Part shown: positions 1 to 13,835 of the stretch, one piece after another
Numbering within the stretch: the first letter of the stretch is position 1
Layout of the letters: every line of letters starts with the position of its first letter
Assembly (NCBI GenBank): GCA_963693315.1
Contig: OY856188.1
Coordinates: 163,514,002-163,578,001 of the forward strand
DNA length: 64,000 bases
Source: Diogma glabrata
Taxonomy: Eukaryota > Arthropoda > Insecta > Diptera > Cylindrotomidae
Direction: 5' to 3'
The notes under the pieces: model-generated
The model's input: only the letters and a program-made list of their open reading frames with translations
Told to the model about the DNA's origin: nothing
Database searches by the model: none
Program-made: the position numbers and the translations under genes

Positions 1-273
1 ATGAGAACTATACGTTTTCGGGAAAAAATGACATAGACCTTTTTTGTAGAAAATTAAATTTCCTACAAAAATGGTTATGTGATTTTTTTTGACATCTGCA
101 TAATTTATGAGATATTTGAAAAAATCTACGATTTTTTCAAAAAATCAACTTCGACGATTTTGCGGCACGTGTTCTTTTGATTTAAAAAAAAAAAAATTAA
201 TGCCATTGTGGTTTTTTGACCACAAAGAATTTTTCTAGGGGGCGTCTCGGAAAATTTAGTTTTTAACGACCAG

Positions 274-317
<44 letters not shown>

Positions 318-2064
318 GTATAGGGCCATTCCGCAGTGACGGGTGTTACATTTGTACTCATTTAAACTGATATAGTTTCCAAATTAGAACAAAAATCTCA
401 GTGTTTTGAATATAATTCAATTCATTTAAATGATTTCTTAAAGTAAAACAAAAACACGTTAGGAATTATTCAAGCGTTTAGATGTAATAATAGATTTAAG
501 CCCTGTGACGGGTGTTACGAGTACTCTTGCAAAATATGCTATCTTGTTGACGAATCATTAGAATTTAGCTAACTTATAAATATTTCTCGCAAAATTAATA
601 TATAGGTTGTGAGTTAAAGAATCTTTCGTTCCTATACTCTTAAGTATTTTGTGGATATATTACTTTTTATATTTTTCTTTTACAATAAAAGTTTGTGACG
701 GGTGTTAAAAGATTTGTGACGGGTGTTACGAGTATAAATTAAACAAATTCTTAAGTAAATTTTGAGACTTTCTTTATTATTTTGGACTTTTATGATTATT
801 GTTATCTATAAACAAAAGACATTTTTGGGAGTTTGAACCCCCTGGGAGTTTTGGGAGTTTGAAGACCATATGAAATGGAATTTCTACTCAAGTATCTGAA
901 ATATTGCTGTTTTTGCAGTTGAGGTAGTATCGTTAAATTATTCCATTATTCCATCGGTTCTTTAACTCGTTTTAAAGATCATGAATGTCATTTTTACTGA
1001 CGAAATGATATTTAACGCCCTTTGGATTTGAAGACAAATATTCATAATATTCCCAGACTGTGTTGATAAAAGTTCACCGAGACTTTATTGCCCACCAAAG
1101 TCTATACTTCGCAGTTGCACACAACCGTCGACAGCGCCCTTATACCATGACTAGTGACAAAGAAAGCCCACCCACCAGTCTTTCCCACTGTAATAGACAC
1201 TGGAAATAGTAAATCTGTTTTGAACTGGGCATCCGTCTGAAAAAACCATCAATTTGAATGTCCAACCATCATTCATGAATGTCCCTTACTCAAATTCAAT
1301 GGTGGTATAAACAAGTTAAATGAGGTTCCCGTAGAAGGCGTTAATTATTTGAGAGATTTGGTTGTGGACTAAGGACTTGTGGTTTTGTAAACATTTTTTT
1401 TGTATCTTTAAATCATACGATTAAATAAATAAAATCAATTTTTTCACACAGGGATATTGTATGTGTTCCACATACATAGACACACATAGAGGAACACATA
1501 GAGGAACGTTTTACATTCCTATTGTGCACTTAAAAAATTATAACATTAGTGAAGAAAATTGTAACGGGTGCAAGGTGTGACGGGTGTTACACAAATAAAT
1601 CAGCCTATATTTTAACGCAAGGTCTATTTTAAGGCACACGAATATTTTTCAAGTATTGTTTAATCCTACTACCTTACTTTTGTAAGATCAATACAAAATA
1701 AAAGCGAGTATACCTCATGTAGGATGAACTTTTCAATACATTTTGTGACGGGCGTTACAGAAATACCTGCATTACAATATCATCAATAAAATGATTACTA
1801 CTTACCTGATCGCTTTCAATTTTTTTTTCAACAAATAATAATGAGTCGCAGTATAGACAGCAAATGTTAATGGCGGCTTGTCAATGTGATTGACGTAAAA
1901 ATCGTCTTGCAATTATAGTAAATTTTTTCCATATTAGACTTCGAAACCCGCTCACTTGGCTTGAACGAAATATTACGAACATCGGCGAAAATATTATAGA
2001 AATTCTTTTAAATAATGATAAATTAAATTATAAAGCCTAACAATTTTCTATTTAAGTATACATA
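1..2064. other. AT-rich region, no recognisable gene
   Basis: No convincing coding sequence was found on either strand; the open frames are short or read through simple repeats. A short (AT)n tract lies near 280-312. A 14-base motif (annotated separately) recurs through 336-1758. The stretch 1020-1420 has more balanced composition than its surroundings and may be a decayed transposon, but no family was recognised. Confidence 0.5.
336..1758 (+). repeat. Dispersed direct motif GTGACGGGTGTTAC
   Basis: The 14-mer GTGACGGGTGTTAC occurs on the plus strand at 336-349, 505-518, 716-729 and 1577-1590. One-base variants are at 695-708 (ends TTAA) and 1745-1758 (GGGCGTTAC). A partial related copy is at 1561-1570. 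All copies point the same way, at irregular spacing from about 20 to 850 bp. They contrast with the AT-rich background, so chance is unlikely. They could be protein-binding sites of a transposon end or remnants of a decayed tandem array. Confidence 0.6.
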
Positions 2065-2110
2065 TTTGCAAGCTATTTTTTATACTTTCTGGTATCGATT
2101 ACCGCGGAAT

Positions 2111-2228
<118 letters not shown>

Positions 2229-2276
2229 CTGTGGTTTTCGTATGTATGTTTTTCATTGATATTTCTCTGAGTTAAA

Positions 2277-5136
2277 ATGGCAAAATTGTCTATCAGCTAT
2301 GCGAACATAAGAGGATTGAATATAAACCTTAATTCAGTCCATCTTTTTCTTGAAACCATGAAACCTGATATTTTGTTTTTAACGGAAACGATTATCAGTG
2401 CGCGTGCTGTGACCTTAGATAAAAACAGATACCTTTGTCCCAATTATGAACTTGAATCCTCTTTCTACATTAAGCATGGAGTTTGTGCTTATATTAGGGA
2501 TACTATACCATATGTGAGATTAAATAAATTTGAATTAAATGCAAAATTTCACAATATGGTGTCACTAAAAATTAGTTGCCCAAGTCAAACGCTGTTTGTC
2601 TTTGGACTTTACCGTTCACCTAATTCACCTGAGAACTCTAATTTATTTCATGACTTATCTGAGAAGATAGATAGGTTGGTTGAGTATCCTAATGCAAAGT
2701 TTATAGTTCTTGGAGATTTTAATGTCCACAATAAAGAATGGCTTACACACAGTTCTAAAACTGACGAGGTTGGTAGACAGGCTGAGTTGTTTGCTCTTTA
2801 TCACAATTTTACTCAAATAATAGACCTGCCAACCAGAGTTCCTGACATTCCTGGTCAAAGTAGTAATTTACTTGATTTATTTTTGACAAACGATCCATAT
2901 CTGGTTCAATTTAAAATATCAGAACCATTGGGTGGTTCAGATCATAATTTGATCTCCACACAACTAAATATACAAATTCCAAAACAATTTAAAGCGAATC
3001 CTCGCAATGTTTGGGATTACAAAGCTGCGGATTGGCAAGGACTTAAAAGTTTTTTTAGATGTTTTCCTTGGAAACGCTATTGCCTTACCGGCCAAGACCC
3101 AGACATAGCTGCATCAAATTTTTCTGAAACTGTAATTGATGGTATGCACAGATTTATTCCTAATAAATTGATCATTCCAAAAACTGATCTATGGTTTTCT
3201 AGTAAATGCAAAAAAGCTATAAAAGTTAAAAAAAAGGCTTTTCGAAAGTATAATCAAAACAAAACCGATGAAAACCTTAGACAGTACCGTAAAGAGAGAA
3301 ATTTATGTCGTAAGTTAATAGATGAAGAGAAACATCTATTTAATAGGAAAAAAGCATCTAAATTCGCAGAACATCCGACTGGTTCACGCAATTTCTATAA
3401 AGCCGCAAAGGCTGTCCAAAGCAACTTTTGTAAATCTTCCCTACCGCCTCTTGTTAATAGAGATGTCCCTATCATTGATCCAAAAGAGAAAGCTAATTTG
3501 CTTGGGCATTATTTCTCTTTAAATTCTACTTTAAAAGAACCTAATTTCCAACCTAAACCTATTTCTAAAGTTTCTTATAAAATGAGGCGGATAATTTTTC
3601 GGAAAAACATTGTTCGAAAAATGCTTTTAAAAATCAATACTAACAAGGCAACAGGCCCTGATTTTATTCCTCCGATTATACTTAAAACATTTGCTAGGGA
3701 GCTAGCACCAATCCTCACTAAAATCTTCTATTTGTCATATAAGAAAGGAATTTTTCCTGAAATTTAGAACATGGCTAGTGTACAGCCAGTTTCAAAAAAG
3801 GGCAGTAAGACTGATCCTACGAATTACAGACCCATTTCAATTTTATCGGTAGTTGCTAAAATTTTTGAGAAATAGGTCAATTTTAATTTAATGAGCTTCT
3901 TAGAGTCTTCCAAATTAATTAATGAGAGACAATATGGATTTCGAAAAGGAAGAGCGACGGGAGATTTGCTGTCTTTTGTCACTCATATCTGGAACAAGTC
4001 GCTTGAAAACTTTGGAGAAACATTCGGTGTTGGTCTTGATATTTCCAAGGCATTTGACAAAGTTTGGCATAACAACCTTATATGCAAATTAAGATCCTAT
4101 GGTTTAGACGAGCAGCTTATATCTTGGACACAGAGCTTTATATCTGATCGAAAATTTCGGGTCAATCATCGTATCATCGAATACTTTTTCAACTAATGCA
4201 GGAGTTCCTCAGGGTTCCGCTTTGTCACCAACTCTTTTTCTTATCTATATTAATGATTTGTTGGACTCAACGGTTCATCCTATACATAGTTTTGCTGATG
4301 ACAGCACGCTTCATGCGTCTCATGAAGCACCTAAATTATATACACCCTTAGCGCTTAGTGAGTGTAGATCAAAGTTGATAGATTCCCTTAACACTGATCT
4401 TAAAACAATTATGGATTGGGGTATTGCTAACAGTGTTGAATTCAATACAAGCAAAACACAGGTTTGTCATTTTTCTAGGATAACGACACCCAATCCTTTG
4501 CCATTAACGTTTGGCCCCAAAAATCTTTTAGAGAATGAGTCTGTCAGACTTCTAGGAGTTGAGATTGAAAATAATATGAAGTGGAATTCTCATATTTTTA
4601 ATCTGGCTAAGAATGCTGTTCAAAAGTTAGGATTTTTGGGGCGATGTCGTAAGTTTTTCGATAGCGAACAACTTCTTTTAGTTTATAAATCTTTTATACG
4701 TCCCTGCATGGAATACTGTTCTCACATATGGGGTGGAGCTTACTTGAGTAGTCTCAACTGCCTTGATTCTGTACAGCGTAGAGCTATTAAACTCATTGGT
4801 AACCCAAGTCTTACTAACGGTCTTGATTCCTTGCAGCACAGAAGAAATGTTGCTGATTTGACTATATTTTATAAATATATTATGGATGAGCGAGCTTCTG
4901 AAGAGATCAAATCGATTTTACCTAAATCAGCAAACCTTTCGCGTCACACCAGAGCAAACGTAGCAGCGCATCCCTTTACAGTTCAAATAATTAGGTGTAG
5001 AACTGTAGCCTTCCAACGTGACTTTTTCAACAGAGTCTCTCATCTTTGGAATGCCTTACCTTCCTGGGTTTTTCCTGATGAATTTAATCCTCAAGGCTTT
5101 AAAGTTAACGTTCATAAATTTCTCAGAGAATCTTAA
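2277..5136 (+). pseudogene. Non-LTR retrotransposon ORF2 (APE endonuclease + reverse transcriptase), broken
   Basis: An APE-type endonuclease leads, followed by a reverse transcriptase, as in Jockey/CR1-superclade elements. Endonuclease motifs seen are NIRGLN near the N-terminus, TET at about residue 38, YRSP, LGDFNVH and the catalytic SDHN. The RT carries YRPIS, YGFRKG, LDISKAFDKVWH, GVPQGSALSP and the catalytic FADD. The frame is broken three times: TAG at about 3765 just before the RT core, TAG at about 3873, and a one-base shift in a T-run near 4187. The downstream part (4222-5136) is therefore in another frame. No ORF1 lies upstream. The 3' end (about 5140-5256) has a short UTR and an A-rich tail, and the same terminal sequence recurs at about 46380 and 60960. 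The exact clade was not determined. Confidence 0.88.
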
Positions 5137-5232
5137 TTTTTATTCCATTCTTATCCCTAGTTGGCATGGTATCTTCGGATATTCAGAGACGTTAATTTAT
5201 AATTTGTTATAATTAACACTAAACATGCCTAA

Positions 5233-5925
<693 letters not shown>

Positions 5926-6024
5926 TTATTTTTTTTGATATTGAAATTCATTCCAAAAGAATACAAAATTCAATAATTCGGTGTTGGAACTTGTTCGGTA
6001 CAGCCGAAAAGAATACACTATACC

Positions 6025-6300
6025 TAAAAAATACCATCGTAGAAATTAGTGGTGTAGAAGTTGTACTGAATTTTTTTTGTGATTTTTGTTTGTTTATCGT
6101 ATTTGGGATGTTTTTTTTGTATAACAGGTATTAATATTATCTTGTGAATAAAAATCAACCAATCACAATCAATCTGGGTTAATATTTGTAACGAAAAAAT
6201 AGAACAGAATCCAAGTTTTCTTTTTAACTTGTAATTGTACCATTGAATAAATATCTAAGGAAAAGTAACTAGACTTTTTGAGTGAAGCATCTAATTTGTA
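6025..6300 (-). mobile_element. DNA-transposon fragment related to 40671-40945
   Basis: This stretch is the inverse complement, with small indels, of about 40671-40945. It abuts the MITE that shares that element's terminal motif. It is a non-coding internal piece of the same non-autonomous family. Confidence 0.65.
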
Positions 6301-7003
6301 GTATTGGTGCGTTTGATGGTGTTTGTATTTAATCGTAGGGTGGTACTGTGTATAATTTGTATATAGTTACACAAAAATAACTTAGGTGACAGCATGAACT
6401 GTTCTTTGAAATAAGTAGATTTTATTCAAAATTTTATTTATTTCTCGTTTAAACTAATCGTTATTTTAGGAAAAATTTGTCTTAAAATGTATTTTTACCC
6501 GTTTCCTACTTAAATAAAAGATAATGAATAAGTTATATATTTTGTTGATTTTATTTTAATAATTTTTTTCTCGATATTTTTAAACATTAAATACATAAAA
6601 GCTAAATTGTGTGCCATCATCTTCAGCAATAGTATCACACTAACAACAGTCTTACATCATTACCAGCAATACAAATGAACACATCTTTACGAATACAGAT
6701 TTGTAAAGCTGTCCTCTCTCTAAGCAAATATTTTTATTTAACTACAAAACTTCTATGAACTAACTTCTATAAAAAACTTATCTAAAATCTCTATCGTATT
6801 CAGTTTTTTCTAACAGTTGCCATTTTTTGAATATAACGAAATTGGCATAGGTTGAAAATAATCCAAAGTACCTTTAAACCCACTTTAAAAGATGACTGTT
6901 CCTAAATATTGACGAAATTAGTTTGTACTGTCTATTGGTTTAAAAATTCGATTTTAATTTATGTTTATAACCATACTTCGACTAATAAACTAATAATAAA
7001 TGT
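6301..7003. other. AT-rich spacer, nothing recognised
   Basis: No gene, RNA or repeat family recognised. It is the left flank of the large LTR nest and ends in the target site ATAA (7004-7007). Confidence 0.5.
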
Positions 7004-7007
7004 ATAA

Positions 7008-7629
7008 TGTGGTGTCCAACCCACCTTTTCACTTTTCTTAACCAGTATACTTTACGTATCCAGTGTACGTTAAAATTATTATATTCAATATCTCATTTCA
7101 CAATTTAAAATATCGTTTTAAATTAAAAATTTAATTAATAAACAAATTCTATAAGAATTATTTTTTTCATGAAATGAAATAAGAACGCGGGTTCTTATTT
7201 TTCATTCTGTATAATATTTTCACAAAAATGCAAAACAGTGTTTTTTATCACGTACACCAAGTTGTGGAGATTCGTTAGAAACGAATCAACAATCAGTTGT
7301 TGTGTGGTAACGAAAGTGAGCTAAGCTCCTGATCAATTTCTATTTTTATAGTTGTGAATTAAATTTCAAATATTATATTAATTTTGTATTAAAAGTAAAG
7401 AAAATTAATTGAAATTAATTATTATATTAATTTGTGTTAAAACTAAAGAAAATAAATTGTGGTTATTAAAATAAAGTTTAACCTGTGGTTATTAATAAAA
7501 TAAAGTTATTGTGTTTATACATACGATACATACGACATACGACAATTATAATAGTATCACCGATCGGAGGATTAAGGGCCCGTTTCTTGCATCTTTGTTA
7601 TCCACATATTGAAGTGTCTGGGCACAACA
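7008..7629 (+). repeat. 5' LTR of element C
   Basis: A 622-bp direct repeat of 38652-39273 bounded by TGT...ACA. Small differences between the pair (around 7115, 7507 and a T/C near 7238) show divergence since insertion. Confidence 0.9.
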
Positions 7630-7633
7630 TATT

Positions 7634-7650
7634 TGGCGACCTTGCCAGGA
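7634..7650 (+). promoter_or_regulatory. Candidate primer binding site of element C
   Basis: TGGCGACCTTGCCAGG starts four bases after the LTR. The first eight bases match the TGGCGACC start of tRNA-Arg-type primer sites known in 412/mdg1-like elements; the rest diverges, so the primer tRNA is uncertain. Confidence 0.5.
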
Positions 7651-7689
7651 GCGACATTGCTACAAAGCCATCAACAAAATAGTACCACA

Positions 7690-7985
7690 CAGCAACTCAC
7701 CTTTTGGAAAAGCACTTTGGAAAAGAAAAACAAAATCAATTCATTATTTTTGGGAAGAACAACATCATTTCACCTTGGAAAAGCACTTTGGAAAAGAAAA
7801 ACAAAATCAATTCATTATTTTTGGGGAGAACAACATCATTTCACCTTGGAAAAGCACTTTGGAAAAGAAAACAAATCAATTCATTATTTTTGGGAAGAAC
7901 AACATCATTTCACCTTGGAAAAGCACTTTGGAAAAGAAAACAAATCAATTCATTATTTTTGGGAAGAACTTGTTGGAAAATTGAC
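7690..7985 (+). repeat. Tandem repeat of about 69-71 bp, four copies, in the C leader
   Basis: A unit containing CACCTTGGAAAAGCACTTTG, an A-rich stretch and TTCATTATTTTTGGGAAGAA repeats about four times. Two units are 71 bp and two are 69 bp. Overlapping open frames of 69-171 aa run through it, but they are shared by all repeat units and resemble no known protein, so I do not call a gene. Confidence 0.85.
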
Positions 7986-8289
7986 AACCATTCACTCAAC
8001 CTTTTTGGGGGAAAACTCAAATTTAAGTTGGAAGCACTCAACTGAGAAAGCTGTTAATTCCGTGGGTGAGTTGATTTTTCGTATTAAATTTTTGTTCACT
8101 GTGAAACAAGTGGATACCTTTTAATTACCTTTAAATTAATAAATAGTTAATTCTAAATAGTGTTATGATTTTAAATGAAAACGATTAAAAATTCTTTTGA
8201 TAAATCTTTTTTTAATAAATTCTGCGTAAAATCTTTTTATAAATTTTGTTTAAAATCTTCAAAAGATTGAGATGGAAATTTTTCTCTTG

Positions 8290-8646
8290 TGGAAATTTTG
8301 GAATTAACCTGTTATTGGAATAAATTAACAAATAATTAATTTTTGGTGTTGCGATTCAGAAGAAAAAGACTGAATTTTTGATAAATTTCTATAAAATAAA
8401 ATTTTGCTTATTGGAATAAATTAACAAATAGTTAATTTTTGGTATTACGATTCAGAAGAAAAGATTGATTTTTTTTGATAAATTCCTATAAAATAAAAAT
8501 TTTGCTTATTGGAATAAATTAACAAATAGTTAATTTTTGGTGTTACGATTCAGAAGAAAAGATTGATTTTTTTTTGATAAATTTCTATAAAATAAAATTT
8601 TGCTTACTGGAATAAATTAACAAATAGTTAATTTTTGGTATTACGA
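8290..8646 (+). repeat. Tandem array of about 95-bp units in the C leader (left half)
   Basis: Units contain AATAAATTAACAAATAGTTA, TTTTTGGTATTACGATTCAG and TAAATTTCTATAAAATAAAA. About 3.5 units lie here, and the array resumes at 33313. The break is the insertion point of element D: the 25 bp at 8622-8646 recur at 33313-33337. Confidence 0.85.
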
Positions 8647-9803
8647 CTTAAAAAGTCTAGTTACTGGTAGTAAGTGTTGTTATTAATATAAAATTAGAAG
8701 TATTAAAGTATAATAAGTGTTTCTGTTGGTATTCTTTAAATTCTTTAAAATCTTATTCAAAAAGTCAAAAAATAATCGTATGGACGTGTAATTTTTTTTG
8801 TGTTTTCATTGTTAAATTTAAAAAAAGAATTAAGGGTGTTGACTGTTTAACTAATAATTTCATTAATATTTTAGAATATTCTATAAATTTTGCATTTCTA
8901 TTTTCTAATTATCTTCTGATGTCATATAGAAAATAAATTTCGAATCAAAGTAAATTTTAATTCAATATATTAATTTTTTTTGTTTCAATATGATGACATC
9001 GGCAACATAGTGTGTGGTTGTAGAGACTCCATGTTTTTTATGTTTTTTAATATGCCGCTGCTGAGTCACAAATGAGTTATTGAACCGTATTCATCAATCT
9101 GTTTCTAATATAATTAATTGAAATCAATTTTATATAACATTTTTGAATTGTTTTTCGTTTTGTTACATGGAAAAATTGATTAATCATATCTTTTTCTAGA
9201 TAAGCGGGATTTTGAAATTTAAGAAAAAAACGAGATGATAAAAAAATTTACATTATTAAATATTAACCGAAAGAGATCGATATATTAGGGTTTCCTTGAA
9301 AAATTTACATCATTTTATTCCTGTTATAAAAGTTTAATTCATTTATTTTCGTGAGTAGATAACAGTAAAATATGTAATCTATATTTATTGCATAAAAGAA
9401 ACTTTACATATTGTACAAATTCTAAATTAAAATATATACTTTCTATTGTAAATTTCAGTTGGATAACAAGATTATTCATGGAAGTATGAAATGTCATGTT
9501 TTTTTTGTGTTATAATTTCATATAATGAATCATAGATGTCATTTTTGTTTTGTTCTTTGGAAAATGTAGAATTGTCATTGCCAGACTTTCATAAATGAGT
9601 ATGTGGAAATTTGCCGACAGTTTTCATTACACTAGAAAACAGTGGTGCTCGTTTTTTATCCTGTTACACATTACTTACAGCTTAACCGCAATTCTTAATC
9701 CTTTTCGACATTTGAGTGTCTGTTTTTAAGGTAATCATTGCATCGAAGTAATTGTATTATTCACTGTTAAATTAACTTGGTATTCAATTTCTGGTTCTGG
9801 GTT

Positions 9804-10514
9804 TATAGCTGGTATTTCACGCTATAGTAATTCAATATATTCCAATAACAGATTTGCCAATTTTATGATAAGTATATCCAATGTTGAGAATTAAGATAGT
9901 TGAAATATCCTCTAATTTAAAATGATATTCAGGATAAAACATTTCATGCAATAAACACATAACTGGAGATGATTTAGAAATAATAAATTCTTCTCTCTCC
10001 AAATTCCAATTCAGCAAATACTTATATTTCAAAAGTTTAATATAACTTTAATTTTATTTAAAAAGAATTAAACAACTGTCTTTTTAATTCTTAGTTTAAA
10101 AGACACCAGATAATATTTTCAGTTTTAAATACAATATTTAATCGATTAAAGATAACATTAAAATTCCAATTGCTGACATCATTTCAAACATATTTCACAT
10201 ATAATTGTTTTGTTCTATATTAATATCTCATATAATTGTTACTAACAATTAACTAAAAAAAAATCAATAGGTAAAAAGTTTAAAGCCAACTTTTGCGGAA
10301 AAACATTTTTTAAAACTGTAATCAAAATATTAAGGGAATTTCAAATAATAAAAAACTTTTTACTAAATCAGAAAAACATGAACTCTTTAAAATTGAGGAA
10401 AAATTATTAATGAATATTATTTTGTTTTTTTAAAATTTTGATCAATTTTTATTGATCGCAATGCATCGCATGCTAAATTTGAATTTAAAATTTTTAATTT
10501 TGATGTTCGCCACA
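9804..10514 (-). repeat. 3' LTR of element A
   Basis: A 711-bp LTR matching 31117-31827 in length and, as far as compared, in sequence. A 66-codon open frame inside both LTRs is a by-product, not a gene. Confidence 0.92.
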
Positions 10515-10530
10515 ACACTCCCCCCCTAGT
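10515..10530 (-). promoter_or_regulatory. Polypurine tract of element A
   Basis: On the element strand the sequence CTAGGGGGGGAGTGT directly precedes the 3' LTR. This is the usual position of the plus-strand primer of LTR elements. Confidence 0.8.
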
Positions 10531-10557
10531 GCCATCGAAGATGGGACGATATAGAGA

Positions 10558-13500
10558 TTAATGTGCTACAGCACGAAGGAAACGAGCAGGGGTACGAGTG
10601 GTTCTACCTGCTCGCGTAATTGAAGATGCAGGATGGAATATCTGAGTTTGAGGAATGGGATTAAATCTAACCCTTTTAGGTGGTACAGTTGCCTTAGCGT
10701 CGCGTTGCCTTGTTTCTGCGGAGGTAGAAGGAAAAGACCGGATTGTGTCCGAAGAAGTAGGATGGACAATATCTGTAGAAGACGAAGTTTCGTCTGCGCG
10801 ACTGAGATTAGTACTCGAAGTAGGTGAGTTTTGAGATGAGTCATCTTCAGATTGTTCCCTAAAGCAAGGTTTTAATCTGTCGATGGAAACTCGAATATGT
10901 TGACCTTTACGGTCAATAACGAAATTTTTATCATCGCGGCTGATGACTTTGAAAGGACCTTCGTATGGCGGTTGTAATGCTTTACGTACTAAGTCCGTAC
11001 GTAAGAAAACATGCGAACAAGACTGGAGATTTTTGGAAACGAAAACATTAGGAGAAGTGTGTCTTGACGCAGTAGATGGACGAAGGTGAGTAAAATGTTG
11101 TTTCAACTGTGAAACGAAATCAGATTGTGGAGTGGAGTTAGAGTTTTGGCTAAAGAATTCTCCTGGAAGACGTATGTTAGTACCGTAGATGAGCTCAGCC
11201 GATGAAGATTGGAAATCTTCACGGAAAGTGGTTCGTAAACCAAGTAGTATTGACGGTAAAATTCGTGTCCAGTCCGTTCTGTCGTAGGCCATAATCGCGG
11301 ATTTAAGAGTTCGGTGCCAACGTTCAATTAGTCCGTTACATTTAGGATTGTAACTAGTAGTACGTTTACGTTCGAAACCGATAAGTTTTGACAACTCGTT
11401 AAAGAGATTGGATTCGAATTGGGAGCCCTGATCAGTGACGATTACTGAAGGTACTCCGAAACGAGCAATCCAATTGGAGTAGAGAGCTGATGCTACCGTT
11501 TCAGCTGTAATATCCGAGATAGGAATGGCTTCAGGCCATCGAGTATAACGGTCAATAATAGTGACACAATAACGTTTGTCCTCAGAGGTAGGAAGTGGAC
11601 CAATAATGTCCATATGAATCTCGGCAAATCGTTGAGAAGTTTGAGGATAGTTACCTAAAGGAGATTGAGTATGGCGAGAAACTTTTGCCTTTTGGCAAGC
11701 CAGGCAGTTCTGTGCCATTTGTCGTACATCCTTCTTAATGGATGGCCAAATGACTTTTTCAGAAAGAAGTTTGACAGAACTGTGGACTCCTGGGTGAGAT
11801 AAATTATGAAGACTTTCGAAAACAGACTGACGAAATTGCTTTGGAATAAAGGGTCGTGGATTACCAGAAGAAGTATCACACAAAATAGTTTTGGCACTAG
11901 AATTGCCAAACGATAATGGAAAGGCACGGAATTGAAGTGTGGGACTAGTGTCCACTAATTCCTTTAGTTCGTTATCGTTGAACTGAGCATCAGCAATTTC
12001 GTCGTAGTTAATATTTTCTGGAATTGATATTTGCTCAACACGAGAAAGTGTGTCGGCAACTACATTATCAATTCCAGAAATATGACGAATATCAGTCGTA
12101 AATTGACTGATAAAATCAAGATGACGGAATTGGCGAGGACTAGCTTTGGCAGGATTCTGCGACAAAGCGTAAATGAGTGGCTTATGATCGGTGAAAAGAG
12201 TGAAGGTTCTACCTTCAAGGAGATACCGGAAATGTTTAATTGCAGAGTAAGCTGCAAGGAGTTCGCGATCATAAGCGCTGTATTTCTGTTGCGTTTCATT
12301 GAGTCGCACAGAGAAGAAACTAAGAGGTGTCCAACAATCGTTAATTTTTTGTTGAACAACGGCGCCAAGTGCCTTGTCGGAAGCGTCGACCATAACGGCA
12401 AGTTGGGCAGAGTGTGAGGGGTGAGAAAGAGTTGTAGCCTCACTAAGTTGCCGCTTGCAAAGATCGAAGGCTTGAATGGCGTCTTCAGACCATTGAATGA
12501 CCCGTTTGTCATTCTTTTTGGAACTTTTGAGAAAATCATTTAGGATGGCTTGATTGCCACCAGCGTGAGGAATGAACCTGCGGTAGAAATTAATCATTCC
12601 AAGAAAACGGCGGAGTTGCATAACTGTTTCGGGACGTTCGTAACAGTTGATAGCATCGACACGTTCAGAAGTAGGTTTAATTCCAGTTGAATCAATGGAA
12701 TGTCCAAGAAAGTCAACGTTGGTTTTAGCAAAGTTGCATTTATCAACGTTGATAATGAGACCAGCGTCAGAAAGACGGTCAAAAACAGTCCTAAGATGTT
12801 TGAGGTGTTCCTCATAGGTTTCAGAAGCAATAAGGAGGTCATCTATGTAGATGAAACAGAAATTTAGGTCTCGAAGAAGGGAATGCATAAACCGTTGGAA
12901 AGATTGCGCAGCATTTCGCAATCCGAAAGTCATTCGAACGAATTCAAAGAGTCCGAACGGAGTTGAAATTGCAGTTTTTGCAATATCGCGCTCATCAATA
13001 GGAATTTGATGATATGCGCGGACGAGATCAATTGTGGAGAAAAATTGGCATCCATGTAGTTGATGCGAAAAATCCTGAATATGAGGAATAGGATATTGAT
13101 CCGGAATTGTAATGTTATTTAGAGCACGGTAGTCACCGCAAGGTCTCCACTCGCCGTTCTTCTTTTTAGCGAGATGGAGAGGAGAAGCCCAAGGACTGTT
13201 AGAAGGTCGGCAGATGCCTTGGGATAACATAAGATTAAATTCTGCCTTTGCGATAGCCAATTTGTCTGGAGCAAGTTGACGATACTTACAAGAAACGGGA
13301 GGACCACGTGTTTCAATAACGTGAGTTACGTTATGTTTCACATGTTTAACAAGATCATTTTTGGACGTTAAGTCCTTGAAATTTTTGAGTAAATCAAGAA
13401 TTTCTACATTGACCGAATCGTTGATCAAAGTTAAAGAAGGTGCTGGAGAAGTGGAGAGTTTAGCCAAAGTAAATAGAGAAGTTAGTGGATCGACAAGACG

Positions 13501-13824
13501 TCGGTTTTTAATGTCCACTAAAAGGCCGTATTTATTGAGAAAATCAGCTCCTAGGATAGGAGTGGTAACATCGGCTATAACAAAGGTCTGACAGAACACT
13601 CGTCTGAGACCAATGTTTAAGTTTAAAGACCGTGTACCGTAAGTGCTAACTTTAGTCGCGTTAGCTGCGTAGAGGTAGAAGTCTGATTTTCTTGAAATTT
13701 TTTCCTCCATAGTAGCGGGGAGAACTGAAACTTCGGCACCTGTATCAACGAGGAAAGTCTTGCATGAAGAAATGTCGAGGACCAGAAGACGGAGTTGAGA
13801 ATGATTGTCATCACATGCCGTCAC
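10558..13824 (-). CDS. pol: Pol of element A (protease, RT, RNase H, integrase)
   Basis: An intact 1088-aa Gypsy polyprotein. The aspartic protease has [11 protein letters not shown] (DTGA at 27-30). The RT has the catalytic YIDDLL near residue 323. RNase H has the TDHKPL region, followed by an integrase zinc finger (H..H and CLAC at about 670-712). The integrase core has D in MDIIGPLP (about 738), D in VTDQGSQF (about 796) and E in NGLIERWH (about 831). The Ser-rich C-terminus has no chromodomain that I recognise. The first Met follows soon after the Gag C-terminal frame; the true Pol start may be by frameshift. There are no stops, so the enzyme could still function in trans. Nearest relatives by layout are CsRn1/Kabuki-type elements (inference). 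Confidence 0.95.
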   Translation of the reverse strand: MTACDDNHSQLRLLVLDISSCKTFLVDTGAEVSVLPATMEEKISRKSDFYLYAANATKVSTYGTRSLNLNIGLRRVFCQTFVIADVTTPILGADFLNKYGLLVDIKNRRLVDPLTSLFTLAKLSTSPAPSLTLINDSVNVEILDLLKNFKDLTSKNDLVKHVKHNVTHVIETRGPPVSCKYRQLAPDKLAIAKAEFNLMLSQGICRPSNSPWASPLHLAKKKNGEWRPCGDYRALNNITIPDQYPIPHIQDFSHQLHGCQFFSTIDLVRAYHQIPIDERDIAKTAISTPFGLFEFVRMTFGLRNAAQSFQRFMHSLLRDLNFCFIYIDDLLIASETYEEHLKHLRTVFDRLSDAGLIINVDKCNFAKTNVDFLGHSIDSTGIKPTSERVDAINCYERPETVMQLRRFLGMINFYRRFIPHAGGNQAILNDFLKSSKKNDKRVIQWSEDAIQAFDLCKRQLSEATTLSHPSHSAQLAVMVDASDKALGAVVQQKINDCWTPLSFFSVRLNETQQKYSAYDRELLAAYSAIKHFRYLLEGRTFTLFTDHKPLIYALSQNPAKASPRQFRHLDFISQFTTDIRHISGIDNVVADTLSRVEQISIPENINYDEIADAQFNDNELKELVDTSPTLQFRAFPLSFGNSSAKTILCDTSSGNPRPFIPKQFRQSVFESLHNLSHPGVHSSVKLLSEKVIWPSIKKDVRQMAQNCLACQKAKVSRHTQSPLGNYPQTSQRFAEIHMDIIGPLPTSEDKRYCVTIIDRYTRWPEAIPISDITAETVASALYSNWIARFGVPSVIVTDQGSQFESNLFNELSKLIGFERKRTTSYNPKCNGLIERWHRTLKSAIMAYDRTDWTRILPSILLGLRTTFREDFQSSSAELIYGTNIRLPGEFFSQNSNSTPQSDFVSQLKQHFTHLRPSTASRHTSPNVFVSKNLQSCSHVFLRTDLVRKALQPPYEGPFKVISRDDKNFVIDRKGQHIRVSIDRLKPCFREQSEDDSSQNSPTSSTNLSRADETSSSTDIVHPTSSDTIRSFPSTSAETRQRDAKATVPPKRVRFNPIPQTQIFHPASSITRAGRTTRTPARFLRAVAH

Positions 13825-13835
13825 ATGTGATGAAT

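Noticed and set aside
1020..1420. Possible transposase remnant in the more GC-balanced stretch
   Set aside because: Short translated pieces do not match a family convincingly.
7609..8124. 171-codon repetitive frame in the C leader
   Set aside because: It translates a tandem DNA repeat whose mixed 69- and 71-bp units change frame; no homology recognised and the position is an LTR-element leader.
12031..12417. Open frames on the plus strand opposite Pol of A, and similar shadows opposite Pol of B
   Set aside because: Antisense shadows of a strongly coding frame with clear domain motifs.
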